Below are positions 19,785 through 28,730 of a stretch of DNA of 64,000 nt, piece by piece. Under the pieces are notes generated by a model. The model did no database searches. It was not told where the DNA came from and saw only the letters and a program-made list of their open reading frames with translations. The position numbers and the translations under genes were made by a program. Position 1 is the first letter of the stretch. Every line of letters starts with the position of its first letter. This stretch comes from Alphaproteobacteria bacterium 65-37 (GTDB lineage: Bacteria; Pseudomonadota; Alphaproteobacteria; Reyranellales; Reyranellaceae). The stretch covers positions 1 through 64,000 of the forward strand of contig MKRV01000260.1 of the NCBI GenBank assembly GCA_001897995.1, given 5' to 3'.

Positions 19785-20516
19785 TCAGGCGATGTCGCCG
19801 GCCTGGATGCGTTTCACGCCGGCTTCGGCCATCTGCTTCCACGCCGCCGCCAATGAACCGTTGAGATCGATGGCGCGCGTAGCATCCTCGATGACGTAGG
19901 TCGTGAAGCCGAGCTTGCGGGCATCGAGCGCAGTCCAGGCCACACAGAAATCCGTGGCGAGCCCCGTCACGAAAACGGTGTCGATGCTGCGCGCCTTCAG
20001 GTAGGCGGCGAGGCCGGTCGCGGTCTTGCGATCGGCCTCCTCGAAGGCCGAGTAGCTGTCGACATCCTTGTGGAAGCCCTTGCGGATGATGAGCTGTGCG
20101 GTCGGCAGCTTCAGATCCTTATGCAGGGCGGCATCCTCGCTGCCCTGCACGCAATGGTCGGGCCACAGGACTTGCGTGCCATAGGAAAGGCCGACCGTCT
20201 CGAACGGCTTCTTGCCGGCATGGGTGCTGGCGAAGGAAGCATGGCCCGGCGTGTGCCAGTCCTGGGTCACGACGATGTTCTGGAAGTGCGAGGCGAGCTT
20301 GTTGATCACCGGCACGACGTCGGCGCCGCCCTTCACCGGCAGTGTGCCGCCGTCCACGAAACAGTTCTGAACGTCGACGACGATCAGCGCGCTCCTGGCG
20401 TCGGGCTTGATCGTCCCGGCAGCCCGGAGCGGCCGCCCCATGACGCCGACCAATCCCAACGCCATGATCGATTGCACGACACGTCGACGGGAGACGGAAG
20501 AGGCGCTGGCTCTCAT
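19785..20516 (-). CDS. pncA: Nicotinamidase/isochorismatase family protein with Tat-like signal
   Basis: SALIVVDVQNCFVDGG, TQDWHTPGHASF, VLWPDHCVQGS, VTGLATDFCVAWTALDA; N-terminal SVSRRRVVQSIMALGLVGVMG. Confidence 0.88.
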   Translation of the reverse strand: MRASASSVSRRRVVQSIMALGLVGVMGRPLRAAGTIKPDARSALIVVDVQNCFVDGGTLPVKGGADVVPVINKLASHFQNIVVTQDWHTPGHASFASTHAGKKPFETVGLSYGTQVLWPDHCVQGSEDAALHKDLKLPTAQLIIRKGFHKDVDSYSAFEEADRKTATGLAAYLKARSIDTVFVTGLATDFCVAWTALDARKLGFTTYVIEDATRAIDLNGSLAAAWKQMAEAGVKRIQAGDIA

Positions 20517-20570
20517 GGCAACCCTCCAGGCTGGGAAGATCTCCAATCTATCCTCTTCCGGCGGCAAATA

Positions 20571-20598
20571 AAAAGGCGGCCCCCGAGGGCCGCCTTTT
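20571..20598 (-). terminator. Intrinsic (possibly bidirectional) terminator downstream of the OmpA-family gene
   Basis: Perfect 12-bp stem AAAAGGCGGCCC-ccga-GGGCCGCCTTTT with A/T flanks. Confidence 0.85.
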
Positions 20599-20619
20599 CA
20601 TATCGGGTGTATCCCGTCC

Positions 20620-21573
20620 TTACTGAATGAGAATCTCGACGCGGCGGTTCTGCGGCTCGCGGACGTTCGGACCGGTCTGGACCAGCAGGCCCTGCATGCC
20701 ACGGCCGACGACCGAGATGGCCGTCGCCGGCACGCCTTCGCGCACCAGGGCGTCCTTCACGGCATTCGCACGACGCAGTGACAACGCCATGTTGTACTGC
20801 TCCGAACCCGTCGTATCCGTGTGGCCGGTCGCCGTGATGCGGGCATTGCCCTTCTGCTGATAGGCCTGGGCTGCCTGCTTGATGGTGTTCAGAGCCTGGA
20901 CCGACAGGTTCGAGCGGTCCCAGTCGAAGAACACCATGTAGGACGGCGGCGCGACGGCCGGGGGCGGCGGCGCCGGCGGAGGCGGCGCCGAAGCGAACTT
21001 GTAGGTGACGCCGGCCAGCGCCATCAGGTTGTTGTTCGACCAGCTCACGTTGCCGAACGGCGTATTCACGCTCGGGCTTGTCGTGCCCATGTAGCGGCCT
21101 TCGATCATGAAGCGCAGCGATTCGTCGATATTGTAGGCGACGCCGAGGATCGCCTGATAAGCGAACTGCGTGCTGCCGAGCGAGCTGTTGCTGTCGATGA
21201 AGGCGATGCCGACACCGGCGCCGACATACGGCGTGATCACCGAGGTCGGCATGAAGTCATACAGCAGGTTGACCATCGCATTGAGCTGACCAACCTTGCC
21301 GTTGATAGCCGAGCCTGGGACGTTGGCGCTGGTCGGGATCTGGCCGTAGCCGACCTCGAGTTCGACGCGCGGGCCGACGAAGTCGTAACCCGCCTTGCCG
21401 CCGACTGCCCAACCCGTCCAGGTCGAAGCGTTCGCATTCGAACCTATGAACCAGGCGCCACCACCGCTGGCGCCAAGATAGAATCCTGGCTGAGCATTGA
21501 TCTGCGCCTGAGCGGCGACCGGTGCGAGCATCGGCGTGATCGCAAGCAGTCCGAGTGAAATCAGCTTCTTCAT
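20620..21573 (-). CDS. Outer membrane beta-barrel OmpA family protein
   Basis: Signal peptide, barrel region, Pro-rich linker APPPPAPPPPAVAPP, OmpA_C motif TATGHTDTTGSEQYNMALSLRRANAVKDALVREG...NRRVEILIQ. Confidence 0.92.
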   Translation of the reverse strand: MKKLISLGLLAITPMLAPVAAQAQINAQPGFYLGASGGGAWFIGSNANASTWTGWAVGGKAGYDFVGPRVELEVGYGQIPTSANVPGSAINGKVGQLNAMVNLLYDFMPTSVITPYVGAGVGIAFIDSNSSLGSTQFAYQAILGVAYNIDESLRFMIEGRYMGTTSPSVNTPFGNVSWSNNNLMALAGVTYKFASAPPPPAPPPPAVAPPSYMVFFDWDRSNLSVQALNTIKQAAQAYQQKGNARITATGHTDTTGSEQYNMALSLRRANAVKDALVREGVPATAISVVGRGMQGLLVQTGPNVREPQNRRVEILIQ

Positions 21574-21766
21574 CTGGACCTTCCCCGACGTTGAAAAGAC
21601 GCGCGAAAGGGGAACGGGACTGGCCACGGTTTGGTTGCAATCCTGCCGCCAACGGCACACGAAATCCAAACCTGTGCCATTTGTGCCACAGTGGTGGCGC
21701 CGAGAAACGCCTCAGCGCTCAGCTCACCACCCAACCGGCACGTGACGGTTGAGGCGGTCTGCCTCG

Positions 21767-22129
21767 TCAGGCGCGACGCGAGTCGAGGTTGGTCCCCTGC
21801 CAGACGCATCCCAGCTCGCCGCTCGTCACTTTGAGGACGCGCTCGCGGCCGTTGTTGACGAAGGTGAAGGTCATCGTGCTGTTGGCCACCTTGCCGGTCC
21901 CGGTGAACACGCCATCGGTCCCCTTGCGCAGGCTGACAGAGGTCGCCCCTGAAACCGTGGCCGTGGTTCGCCCCTCGGTGACCGACCAGGCCTTGATGAA
22001 ATGGGCATTGCCGGTCGCGCAAGCAGGATGATTGCGGTAGGCCGGTTGCAGGGAGAACGGGATGCTCTGCGCGGCAAGCGGCGATGCGAAGCTGAGAAAT
22101 GCAGCCGCAATGAAAATCGTCCCGCGCAT
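21767..22129 (-). CDS. Hypothetical secreted protein
   Basis: MRGTIFIAAAFLSFASPLAAQS signal peptide; no family recognised. Confidence 0.6.
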   Translation of the reverse strand: MRGTIFIAAAFLSFASPLAAQSIPFSLQPAYRNHPACATGNAHFIKAWSVTEGRTTATVSGATSVSLRKGTDGVFTGTGKVANSTMTFTFVNNGRERVLKVTSGELGCVWQGTNLDSRRA

Positions 22130-22224
22130 CGTCGTTTCTGCCCCCTCGATCCGGCATCGGTGCGGATCGCACCATAGCCTGCCATGGCGCCGGCTGCGGA
22201 CGCAACGCGAGGTGGGTTACTCGC

Positions 22225-22617
22225 TTACTTCTTTCCGAGCGGTGAGCCGATCGACCAGGTGTGACCGAACGGGTCCTTGAGCTGGCCGTAGCGGCTGCCC
22301 CAGAACGCATCCTGGATCGGCATCGCCACTGTGGCTCCGGCCGCCACCGCGCGTGCCCACCATTTGTCGGCGTCGTCGACCTCGATATGGACAGTGACGC
22401 CACGCGGCGGTTCCTTGGCCATGCCGAACTCGGGAAAGACATCCCACATCATCACGTCGCTGCCGTTGATGCGGATATGGGCATGCATCAGCCGCTTGCC
22501 GTCCTCGTGATCGGCGCGGCTCAGCTCCTCGGCCGCAAATGCCTTCTTGTAGAAGTCGATCGCCGCCTTCGCACCGTCGATCGTGAGGCACGGCACGATG
22601 CCGTTCATCTGGCTCAT
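22225..22617 (-). CDS. VOC (glyoxalase/PhnB-like) family protein
   Basis: MSQMNGIVPCLTIDGAKAAIDFYKKAFAAEELSR...VHIEVDDADKWWARAVAAGATVAMPIQDAFWGSRYGQLKDPFGHTWSI; SD GGAGG upstream. Confidence 0.9.
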   Translation of the reverse strand: MSQMNGIVPCLTIDGAKAAIDFYKKAFAAEELSRADHEDGKRLMHAHIRINGSDVMMWDVFPEFGMAKEPPRGVTVHIEVDDADKWWARAVAAGATVAMPIQDAFWGSRYGQLKDPFGHTWSIGSPLGKK

Positions 22618-22653
22618 GGGATCCTCCACGCTGTTGACGCATCAGGCCCTACC

Positions 22654-22697
22654 GGCCTATTTCTCATTCAAGTCTATACTTGAATGAGAAATAGGCC
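22654..22697. promoter_or_regulatory. 44-bp inverted repeat (20-bp perfect arms, 4-nt spacer) in the VOC/arsR divergent intergenic region
   Basis: GGCCTATTTCTCATTCAAGT-ctat-ACTTGAATGAGAAATAGGCC, ending one base before the ATG at 22698. Confidence 0.85.
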
Positions 22698-23030
22698 ATG
22701 GCAAGTGCAGCCGTCCAGGAGATCTTCGCCGCCATCGCCGATCCCACGCGGCGACGGCTGCTCGAGCGCATCGGCACGAAGGAAGTGTCGGTTGCCGATC
22801 TGACGGCCGGTGCCGGCATGACCATGGCGGCCGTGTCGCTGCATCTGCAAGTGTTGCGCCGCGCCGGCCTGGTGCATCGCCGGATCGCCGGCCGCCAGCG
22901 GCTCTACCGGCTCGATCCACTGCCGCTGCGGTCGGTGTCCGACTGGACGGAGAAGCTCACGGGCTTCTGGAACCGACGGCTCGACCGCCTGCAGCGCCTG
23001 GCGGAGGAACACGATGCCGAAGCCGAATGA
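22698..23030 (+). CDS. ArsR-family (winged-helix) transcriptional regulator
   Basis: VQEIFAAIADPTRRRLLERIGTKEVSVADLTAGAGMTMAAVSLHLQVLRRAGLVHRRIAGRQRLYRLDP. Confidence 0.93.
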   Translation: MASAAVQEIFAAIADPTRRRLLERIGTKEVSVADLTAGAGMTMAAVSLHLQVLRRAGLVHRRIAGRQRLYRLDPLPLRSVSDWTEKLTGFWNRRLDRLQRLAEEHDAEAE

Positions 23031-23487
23031 CCACATAGATGGCCTGAGGCCCATCGATCTCAGGATCGAACGCCGAATCGCGGCGTTGATCGACAAGGTC
23101 TGGGCCTGCCTCACCACGCCCGACCTCATCGCCGACTGGTTCTTCGCCGTCGATTTCCGCCCCGAGATCGGCCACCGGTTCCGCATCGAAGGCGAGCCGG
23201 TCACCGGCTGGCGCGGCTGGACCGAGGTCGAAATCCTCGAGCTCGATCCGCCGCACCGCATGCTCTGGTCGTTCGATTGCACGGCCGAGGCGACGCCCTC
23301 GCGCGTGCGGTTCGAACTGGAGCAGCGCGAGGACCATGTACGGCTGGTCCTCACGCACGAGGGCTTCGTGCCGTCAAAGACGCGGCACCTGCTCGACGAA
23401 GGCTGGTCGGCCTACACGACGGCGCTAGAGGCCCTGGCCGCCCGCCACGGCGATCGTCTGCCCGGTGACCCAGGACGCGAACGGTGA
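23014..23487 (+). CDS. SRPBCC (AHSA1/START-like) family protein
   Basis: IERRIAALIDKVWACLTTPDLIADWFFAVDFRPEIGHRFRI...EGWSAYTTALEAL; overlaps arsR 3' end. Confidence 0.88.
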   Translation: MPKPNDHIDGLRPIDLRIERRIAALIDKVWACLTTPDLIADWFFAVDFRPEIGHRFRIEGEPVTGWRGWTEVEILELDPPHRMLWSFDCTAEATPSRVRFELEQREDHVRLVLTHEGFVPSKTRHLLDEGWSAYTTALEALAARHGDRLPGDPGRER

Positions 23488-24171
23488 GGCAAGGAACAGG
23501 GCGACATTGGCGACTTCTTCGGCGTGGCCCATGCGGCCGAACGGAATCGACGCCAGGGTACCGTTGTAGAGGGCCGGCGCCTCGGTCTTGCGCCGGTCCC
23601 AGACGCCGCCGGGGAACTCGATCGAACCGGGCGCGATGCAGTTCACCCGGATGCGGTCCTTGGCGTACATCGCGGCCTGGGTGGTCGTGTAGTGGATCAC
23701 CGCCGCCTTGATGGCGCCGTAGGGCGGCTGGCGTGCCGCCGGATGATGCGCCGAAATCGAGGAGATGTTGACGACGCTGCCTTGCGACTGCCTGAGCGCC
23801 GGCAGCGCCTCTTGCGTGGCATGCACGATCGACAGCATGTCGACGGCGAGATTGGCCGTCCAGGCGGCATCGTCGTCGGCCGAGCCGAACGCCGAGGCGT
23901 TGTTGACGAGAAGATCGACGCCGCCCAGCGCCGCCATGGCATCGCGCACGTAGGCACGCACCGCGTCGCCCTTTGCCAGGTCGGCGCTGGCGGCATGGGC
24001 CTTGTGGCCGTGCTTGGCAAGCTCCGCCCGGGTTTCTTCCAGGGCCTTGGGATCGCGTGCGCAGATCGACACGTCGCCGCCGCACGCCGCAAAGCCCATC
24101 GCGATCGCCCTGCCGATGCCGCGGCTGCCGCCGCAGACGATCGCCTTCTTGCCGGTGAAATCGACCTTCAT
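23425..24171 (-). CDS. SDR family oxidoreductase
   Basis: FTGKKAIVCGGSRGIGRAIAMGFA, LLVNNAS, PPYGAIKAAVIHYTT (YxxxK), WVTGQTIAVAGGQGL. Confidence 0.93.
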   Translation of the reverse strand: MKVDFTGKKAIVCGGSRGIGRAIAMGFAACGGDVSICARDPKALEETRAELAKHGHKAHAASADLAKGDAVRAYVRDAMAALGGVDLLVNNASAFGSADDDAAWTANLAVDMLSIVHATQEALPALRQSQGSVVNISSISAHHPAARQPPYGAIKAAVIHYTTTQAAMYAKDRIRVNCIAPGSIEFPGGVWDRRKTEAPALYNGTLASIPFGRMGHAEEVANVALFLASPFASWVTGQTIAVAGGQGL

Positions 24172-24435
24172 TGCCTGGTACTCCCTAACCGCCCACCCTC
24201 CGGCAGGCGCCTTGCAAACCTGATCCAGGCACTCATACCCCATTTGCGGGAAGCGTCACGACCGCCGAAAACGATCGCCTCGGCGATATCGGAAATTTCC
24301 ACGCCGGTCTTCCTGGAAAAGACGCTGATTTCTGCCGCCGCTCCCCTGCAAGGACTGTCGAGACGACAACCCTTGTGACAAGAATACGAGCTCGTTCACG
24401 GGGAATATCTTCGCGCCATCAGGCAGGCCGGCAGG

Positions 24436-26361
24436 ATGCCCGGCCTGATATCGAAGAGCGCAGGGAGCGCCGCAACTATGACGTCACCACTCAGCGGGAC
24501 CGTCCTTTTCCAGGACGACTTCAATACCAACGGTCAGTTGAACTCGGCCAACTGGGACTACAACCACTGGACCAAAGACAACAATGCGTCCTACCTGGGC
24601 CAGACCCAGATGCGGCAGTCGCTGCCGTTCGCCGAGAACGGCATGGCGCGCATCAAGATGGACACGTTCAACCCGCCGCCGGGCGGCCCCGATTCCTATT
24701 ACGGATCGGAGGCGATCACCAACCAGGCGTGGGATATCTCGGCTGGCGGCCTGGCCTTCGAGGGCAAGTTCAGGTTCGACGGAAACCAGGGCGGCATGAT
24801 CGCCGGTTTCTTCTCCTTCGAGCAGTTCCCGACAGGTGCGGCCCGCGAGATCCATGACGAGATCGACTTCGAGATCATCACTACGCAGATGCAGAAGATC
24901 TCGACCAACATTTTCCAGCAGCAGAAGTCCGGCACGCCACATTCCTTTGCCGTGGATGGCGGACTGGCCGTCGACCACGTTTATCGCTTCGAGTGGACGT
25001 CCTCGGTCGTGCGTTGGTTCGTCGACGGAAAGTTGATCCGCGAAGACACGCAGCACGTCCCCACCAAGCCGCAGCAGCTCCATATCAACCTGTGGGGTGC
25101 GCCGCAGGCCGGCGGACCGAACGGCGGGCCGTGGGGCCCCAACCCCGGTGATCCGGGTGGCCCGAACATCACCGACCCGAGCCTGCTCATCGCGCCCAAC
25201 GCGTCGCAGAACAAGAGCTACTACTTCGACGTCGACTACGTGAAGGTCGAGCGGCTGTCGACCCAGGTCGGTGACCATACCCCCAACGCGATGCTTGGCA
25301 GCGCGGCCGCCGACAGTATCGACGGCGCCGGAGGTGACGATTCGATCGACGGCGGTGGCGGCGACGACACGCTGTTCGGCGGTGACGGCAACGACACGAT
25401 CATGGGCGGCGCCGGCAACGACACGGTCTATGGCGGCACGGGCGTCAACACCATCATCGGTGGCGAAGGCGCCGACCGGATCAACACCAGCGCCGGTTCC
25501 GACACCGTGCGCGACACCCTGGCCAACCTCAACGGCGACACCATTGCCGGTTTCGGGTCCGACGACGCGGTCGACATCCAGGGCGTGCGGGCCGGCCGGT
25601 CGAATCTCGACGTGAACCACGAGGCCGACGGCGTCTCCCTGCAGGTCGGCGGCTCGACCATCAAGATGGAGGGCGACTACTCGAACGGCGACTTCATGAT
25701 GGTGGCGCGCGGCTCCGGGGCCGATGCGCATACCCTGCTCACCTTCCAGTCGTACCTGCCGACCCTTGCCGAAGGCAGGAGCGTTGCGCCGGAAGCGATC
25801 AATGGTGTCATCAACGATCCCTTCCTCACCGGCGACGGCGCGACCGGCTTCTCGCTCGAGCTGAAGTCCGCCACGTCGGAGTATCGCAACACGCTCGGCA
25901 CCTACAAGGTCGCCGCCGACGGCACCATCCACGACGTGCAGGTGTTGTTCGACAACACCCTGAACGTCGCCGCCGGGGCCCGCACCGTGAATCTCGGCAC
26001 GCCGGCCGACGGCGAGAAGGTCGCCTTCTTCCTGATTCAGAATGGCTTCAAGGCCTATGGCGCCCTGCCGCACGACCTCTCCTTCGTCACGCCGGGCACC
26101 GGCGGGCCGGCCGACCTCGATTCCGGCCTGACGCCGATCCTGTACAGCGCGACGCGTGGCGTCCTCGACGACGCTGCCATCTTCCATTCGTTCTCGACCC
26201 TGAACCCCAACGACGCCGCCCAGGTCCTGTCCGGCGTCGCTCCCGGTGGCCATGCCCTGATGATCGGCTTCGAGGATCTGCCGAACGCGACGGGCGACAA
26301 GGACTTCCAGGACGTCGTGATCGCCGTCCGTCCGCAGACCGACGACCTGCTCGCGGCCTGA
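24436..26361 (+). CDS. GH16-like domain protein with RTX Ca-binding repeats and C-terminal DUF4114
   Basis: HDEIDFEII GH16 catalytic signature; GGDDSIDGGGGDDTLFGGDGNDTIMGGAGNDTVYGGTG RTX nonapeptides; IGFEDLPNATGDKDFQDVVIAV DUF4114. Confidence 0.88.
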   Translation: MPGLISKSAGSAATMTSPLSGTVLFQDDFNTNGQLNSANWDYNHWTKDNNASYLGQTQMRQSLPFAENGMARIKMDTFNPPPGGPDSYYGSEAITNQAWDISAGGLAFEGKFRFDGNQGGMIAGFFSFEQFPTGAAREIHDEIDFEIITTQMQKISTNIFQQQKSGTPHSFAVDGGLAVDHVYRFEWTSSVVRWFVDGKLIREDTQHVPTKPQQLHINLWGAPQAGGPNGGPWGPNPGDPGGPNITDPSLLIAPNASQNKSYYFDVDYVKVERLSTQVGDHTPNAMLGSAAADSIDGAGGDDSIDGGGGDDTLFGGDGNDTIMGGAGNDTVYGGTGVNTIIGGEGADRINTSAGSDTVRDTLANLNGDTIAGFGSDDAVDIQGVRAGRSNLDVNHEADGVSLQVGGSTIKMEGDYSNGDFMMVARGSGADAHTLLTFQSYLPTLAEGRSVAPEAINGVINDPFLTGDGATGFSLELKSATSEYRNTLGTYKVAADGTIHDVQVLFDNTLNVAAGARTVNLGTPADGEKVAFFLIQNGFKAYGALPHDLSFVTPGTGGPADLDSGLTPILYSATRGVLDDAAIFHSFSTLNPNDAAQVLSGVAPGGHALMIGFEDLPNATGDKDFQDVVIAVRPQTDDLLAA

Positions 26362-26375
26362 CCCTAAGGTCGTCC

Positions 26376-26404
26376 TTCCCCGGCGCCAATGCCGCGCCGG
26401 GGAA
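26376..26404 (+). terminator. Hairpin downstream of the GH16-RTX gene
   Basis: 11-bp perfect stem TTCCCCGGCGC-caatgcc-GCGCCGGGGAA, no T-tract. Confidence 0.55.
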
Positions 26405-26537
26405 ACGGGACCGTGGAGACGCGACGAAGGCCCCGTCCTTCCAACTGGTCCATATCTATTCTGCCAAACTGGATGTTTCGTCGGGACCGGTCTCGTCCTA
26501 ATCAGGAGGGGAGCCGAAAGGATCCGCGCGACATCTC

Positions 26538-27326
26538 ATGAGCCAGACCCCGAGCCCCGACCTTTCCGTCGAAGACATCGAGCGCTTCGGCCCCGATCCG
26601 CGCTCGGCCTTCGCAGCCAATCTCGCCCGGGTCGAGGAGCGCATCGCCGAGGCCTGTGCCCGTGCCGGCCGGCCGCGCGCGGCGGTACGGCTGCTGCCGG
26701 TCACCAAGACCGTGCCGGCCAATGTCCTGCGTTTCGCCTTCGCCGCCGGTATCCGCAGTTTCGGCGAGAACAAGATCCAGGAGGCCGTCGGCAAGCGCGA
26801 GATGCTGGCCGACCTCGCCATCGACTGGAGCATCATCGGCCATCTGCAGACCAACAAGGTGAAGTATCTCACCCGCTTCGCCCACGAATTCCATGCCCTC
26901 GACAGCGAACGCCTGGCTGAGCAGCTCGACAAGCGCCTAGAGCGCGAGGGCCGCGACCTCGACGTCTACATCCAGGTCAACACCTCGAACGAGGACAGTA
27001 AATACGGCCTGTCCCCCGATGCCTTGCTGCCCTTCATCGAGGCGCTGCAGCGCTTCCCGCGGCTCAAGCCCAAGGGACTGATGACCCTGGCCCTGCTCAG
27101 CAACGACATGGACAGGGTCCGTCCCTGCTTCCGCCTGCTGCGGCACCTGCGCGATGAGGCCGTGCAGCGCAATCCCGCCATCGCCGAGCTCTCCATGGGC
27201 ATGTCGGGCGATTTCGAGGAAGCCATCGAGGAAGGCGCCGACGTCGTCCGCGTCGGCCAGGCGATCTTCGGCAAGCGCCCCACCCCGGACGGCCACTACT
27301 GGCCGGGGATTGCGGTCGAGAGATGA
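26538..27326 (+). CDS. YggS-family PLP homeostasis protein
   Basis: RLLPVTKTVPANVLRFAFAAGIRSFGENKIQEAVGKRE...WSIIGHLQTNKVKYL...IAELSMGMSGDFEEAIEEGADVVRVGQAIFG. Confidence 0.95.
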   Translation: MSQTPSPDLSVEDIERFGPDPRSAFAANLARVEERIAEACARAGRPRAAVRLLPVTKTVPANVLRFAFAAGIRSFGENKIQEAVGKREMLADLAIDWSIIGHLQTNKVKYLTRFAHEFHALDSERLAEQLDKRLEREGRDLDVYIQVNTSNEDSKYGLSPDALLPFIEALQRFPRLKPKGLMTLALLSNDMDRVRPCFRLLRHLRDEAVQRNPAIAELSMGMSGDFEEAIEEGADVVRVGQAIFGKRPTPDGHYWPGIAVER

Positions 27327-28021
27327 CCCGACGCGCGCTCGCCCTTCGTCACGTCCATTTCGAGACCTTGGGGACCTTCGAGCAGCCGCTCGCCGAGGCC
27401 GGCTTTGCGCTCGACTACCTCGATGTCGGCCAGCACGATCTCGCTGCCGTCGATCCGACGGCGCCCGATCTTCTGGTCGTGCTGGGCGGACCGATCGGCG
27501 TCTACGAGACCAGGGCCTATCCCTTCCTCGAACAGGAACTCGCCCTGATCAAAGCGCGCCTTGCCGCCGGCGCGCCGCTGCTCGGCATCTGCCTGGGCTC
27601 CCAGCTGATCGCCGCCGCCCTTGGCGGGCGGGTCGCCCCCACCGGCACCAAGGAGATCGGCTTTGCGCCCCTTGCTCTCACCGAGGCCGGCGCCAAGTCC
27701 CCGCTGCGCCATCTCGCCGACCTGCCGGTATTGCACTGGCACGGTGATGCCTTCGACGTGCCGCCCGGCGCCGCGTTGCTCGCCACGACGGCCATCGCCA
27801 ATCAGGCCTTTGCGATCGGCCCCCAGGTGCTCGGCCTGCAGTTCCACCCCGAAGCCGACACGACCAACGCGCTCGAGCCCTGGCTGATCGGCCATGCCGC
27901 CGAACTGGCCGGCGCGGAGGTCGATCCCGTGGCGCTGCGTGCCGACGCGCGCTTGCACGGACCGAGACTCGCCACTGCCGGCCGTGCGATGTTCGCCGAA
28001 TGGGTGGCGAACACGAAGTAG
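27323..28021 (+). CDS. Class I glutamine amidotransferase-like protein
   Basis: LLVVLGGPIGVYE, PLLGICLGSQLIAAALGG (Cys nucleophile), LGLQFHPEAD. Confidence 0.9.
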   Translation: MTRRALALRHVHFETLGTFEQPLAEAGFALDYLDVGQHDLAAVDPTAPDLLVVLGGPIGVYETRAYPFLEQELALIKARLAAGAPLLGICLGSQLIAAALGGRVAPTGTKEIGFAPLALTEAGAKSPLRHLADLPVLHWHGDAFDVPPGAALLATTAIANQAFAIGPQVLGLQFHPEADTTNALEPWLIGHAAELAGAEVDPVALRADARLHGPRLATAGRAMFAEWVANTK

Positions 28022-28040
28022 CGGCGTGCACCAGCTGCCG

Positions 28041-28730
28041 ATGCTGAAAGAGTTTGGTCCCGACATTTGGATTGCGGATGGGGCGACCGTCTCCGTTGCC
28101 GGCTTTCACTATCCTTCCCGGATGGTCGTCATAAGGCTCTCGGACGGAGCCCTGTTCATCCTGTCGCCGATCGGGCTTTCAGCGGATATTCGCGCCGAAG
28201 TGCTCGCCATAGGTCGAGTTCAGCATGTCGTTGCCCCGAACTCGCTTCATCACTTGTTTCTTCCGGAGTGGAAGCGCGCCTACCCCGAAGCCAAATTCCA
28301 CGCACCGCCCGGGTTACGAAAAAAGCGCGGTGACATAGGCTTTGACGGCGACCTGAGGAATGCGCCGAATCCCGACTGGGCGGGGGAAATCGATCAGGTA
28401 TTGGTACGCGGCAACCTGATCACGACCGAAGCCGTCTTCTTTCACCGCAAGAGCGGGACCGTCCTCTTTACGGATCTGATCCAACAGCTTCCCGTCGGCC
28501 TCGTCTCCGGGTGGCGGGCTGTCATCGCCAAGCTCGATCTCATGACGGAAGACGAGCCATCGGTACCGCGCAAGTTTCGTGTCGCCTTTACCAACCGTCG
28601 CGCGGCCCGCGACTCGCTGCAGCCCGTTCTCGCCTGGCCGGCAAAGAAGGTGCTGATGGCCCATGGGGTGCCCATCGAACAGGATGCGCAAGCATACTTG
28701 CGCCGTGCCTTTAAGTGGCTGATCCCGTAA
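28041..28730 (+). CDS. DUF4336 domain-containing (metallo-beta-lactamase-fold-like) protein
   Basis: FGPDIWIADGATVSVAGFHYPSRMVVIRLSDGALFILSPIGLS...HVVAPNSLHHLFLPEWKRAYPEAKFHAPPGL. Confidence 0.75.
   Translation: MLKEFGPDIWIADGATVSVAGFHYPSRMVVIRLSDGALFILSPIGLSADIRAEVLAIGRVQHVVAPNSLHHLFLPEWKRAYPEAKFHAPPGLRKKRGDIGFDGDLRNAPNPDWAGEIDQVLVRGNLITTEAVFFHRKSGTVLFTDLIQQLPVGLVSGWRAVIAKLDLMTEDEPSVPRKFRVAFTNRRAARDSLQPVLAWPAKKVLMAHGVPIEQDAQAYLRRAFKWLIP

Noticed and set aside
24484-26253. 589-aa - strand ORF
   Set aside because: Antisense to GH16-RTX gene; arises from repeat composition
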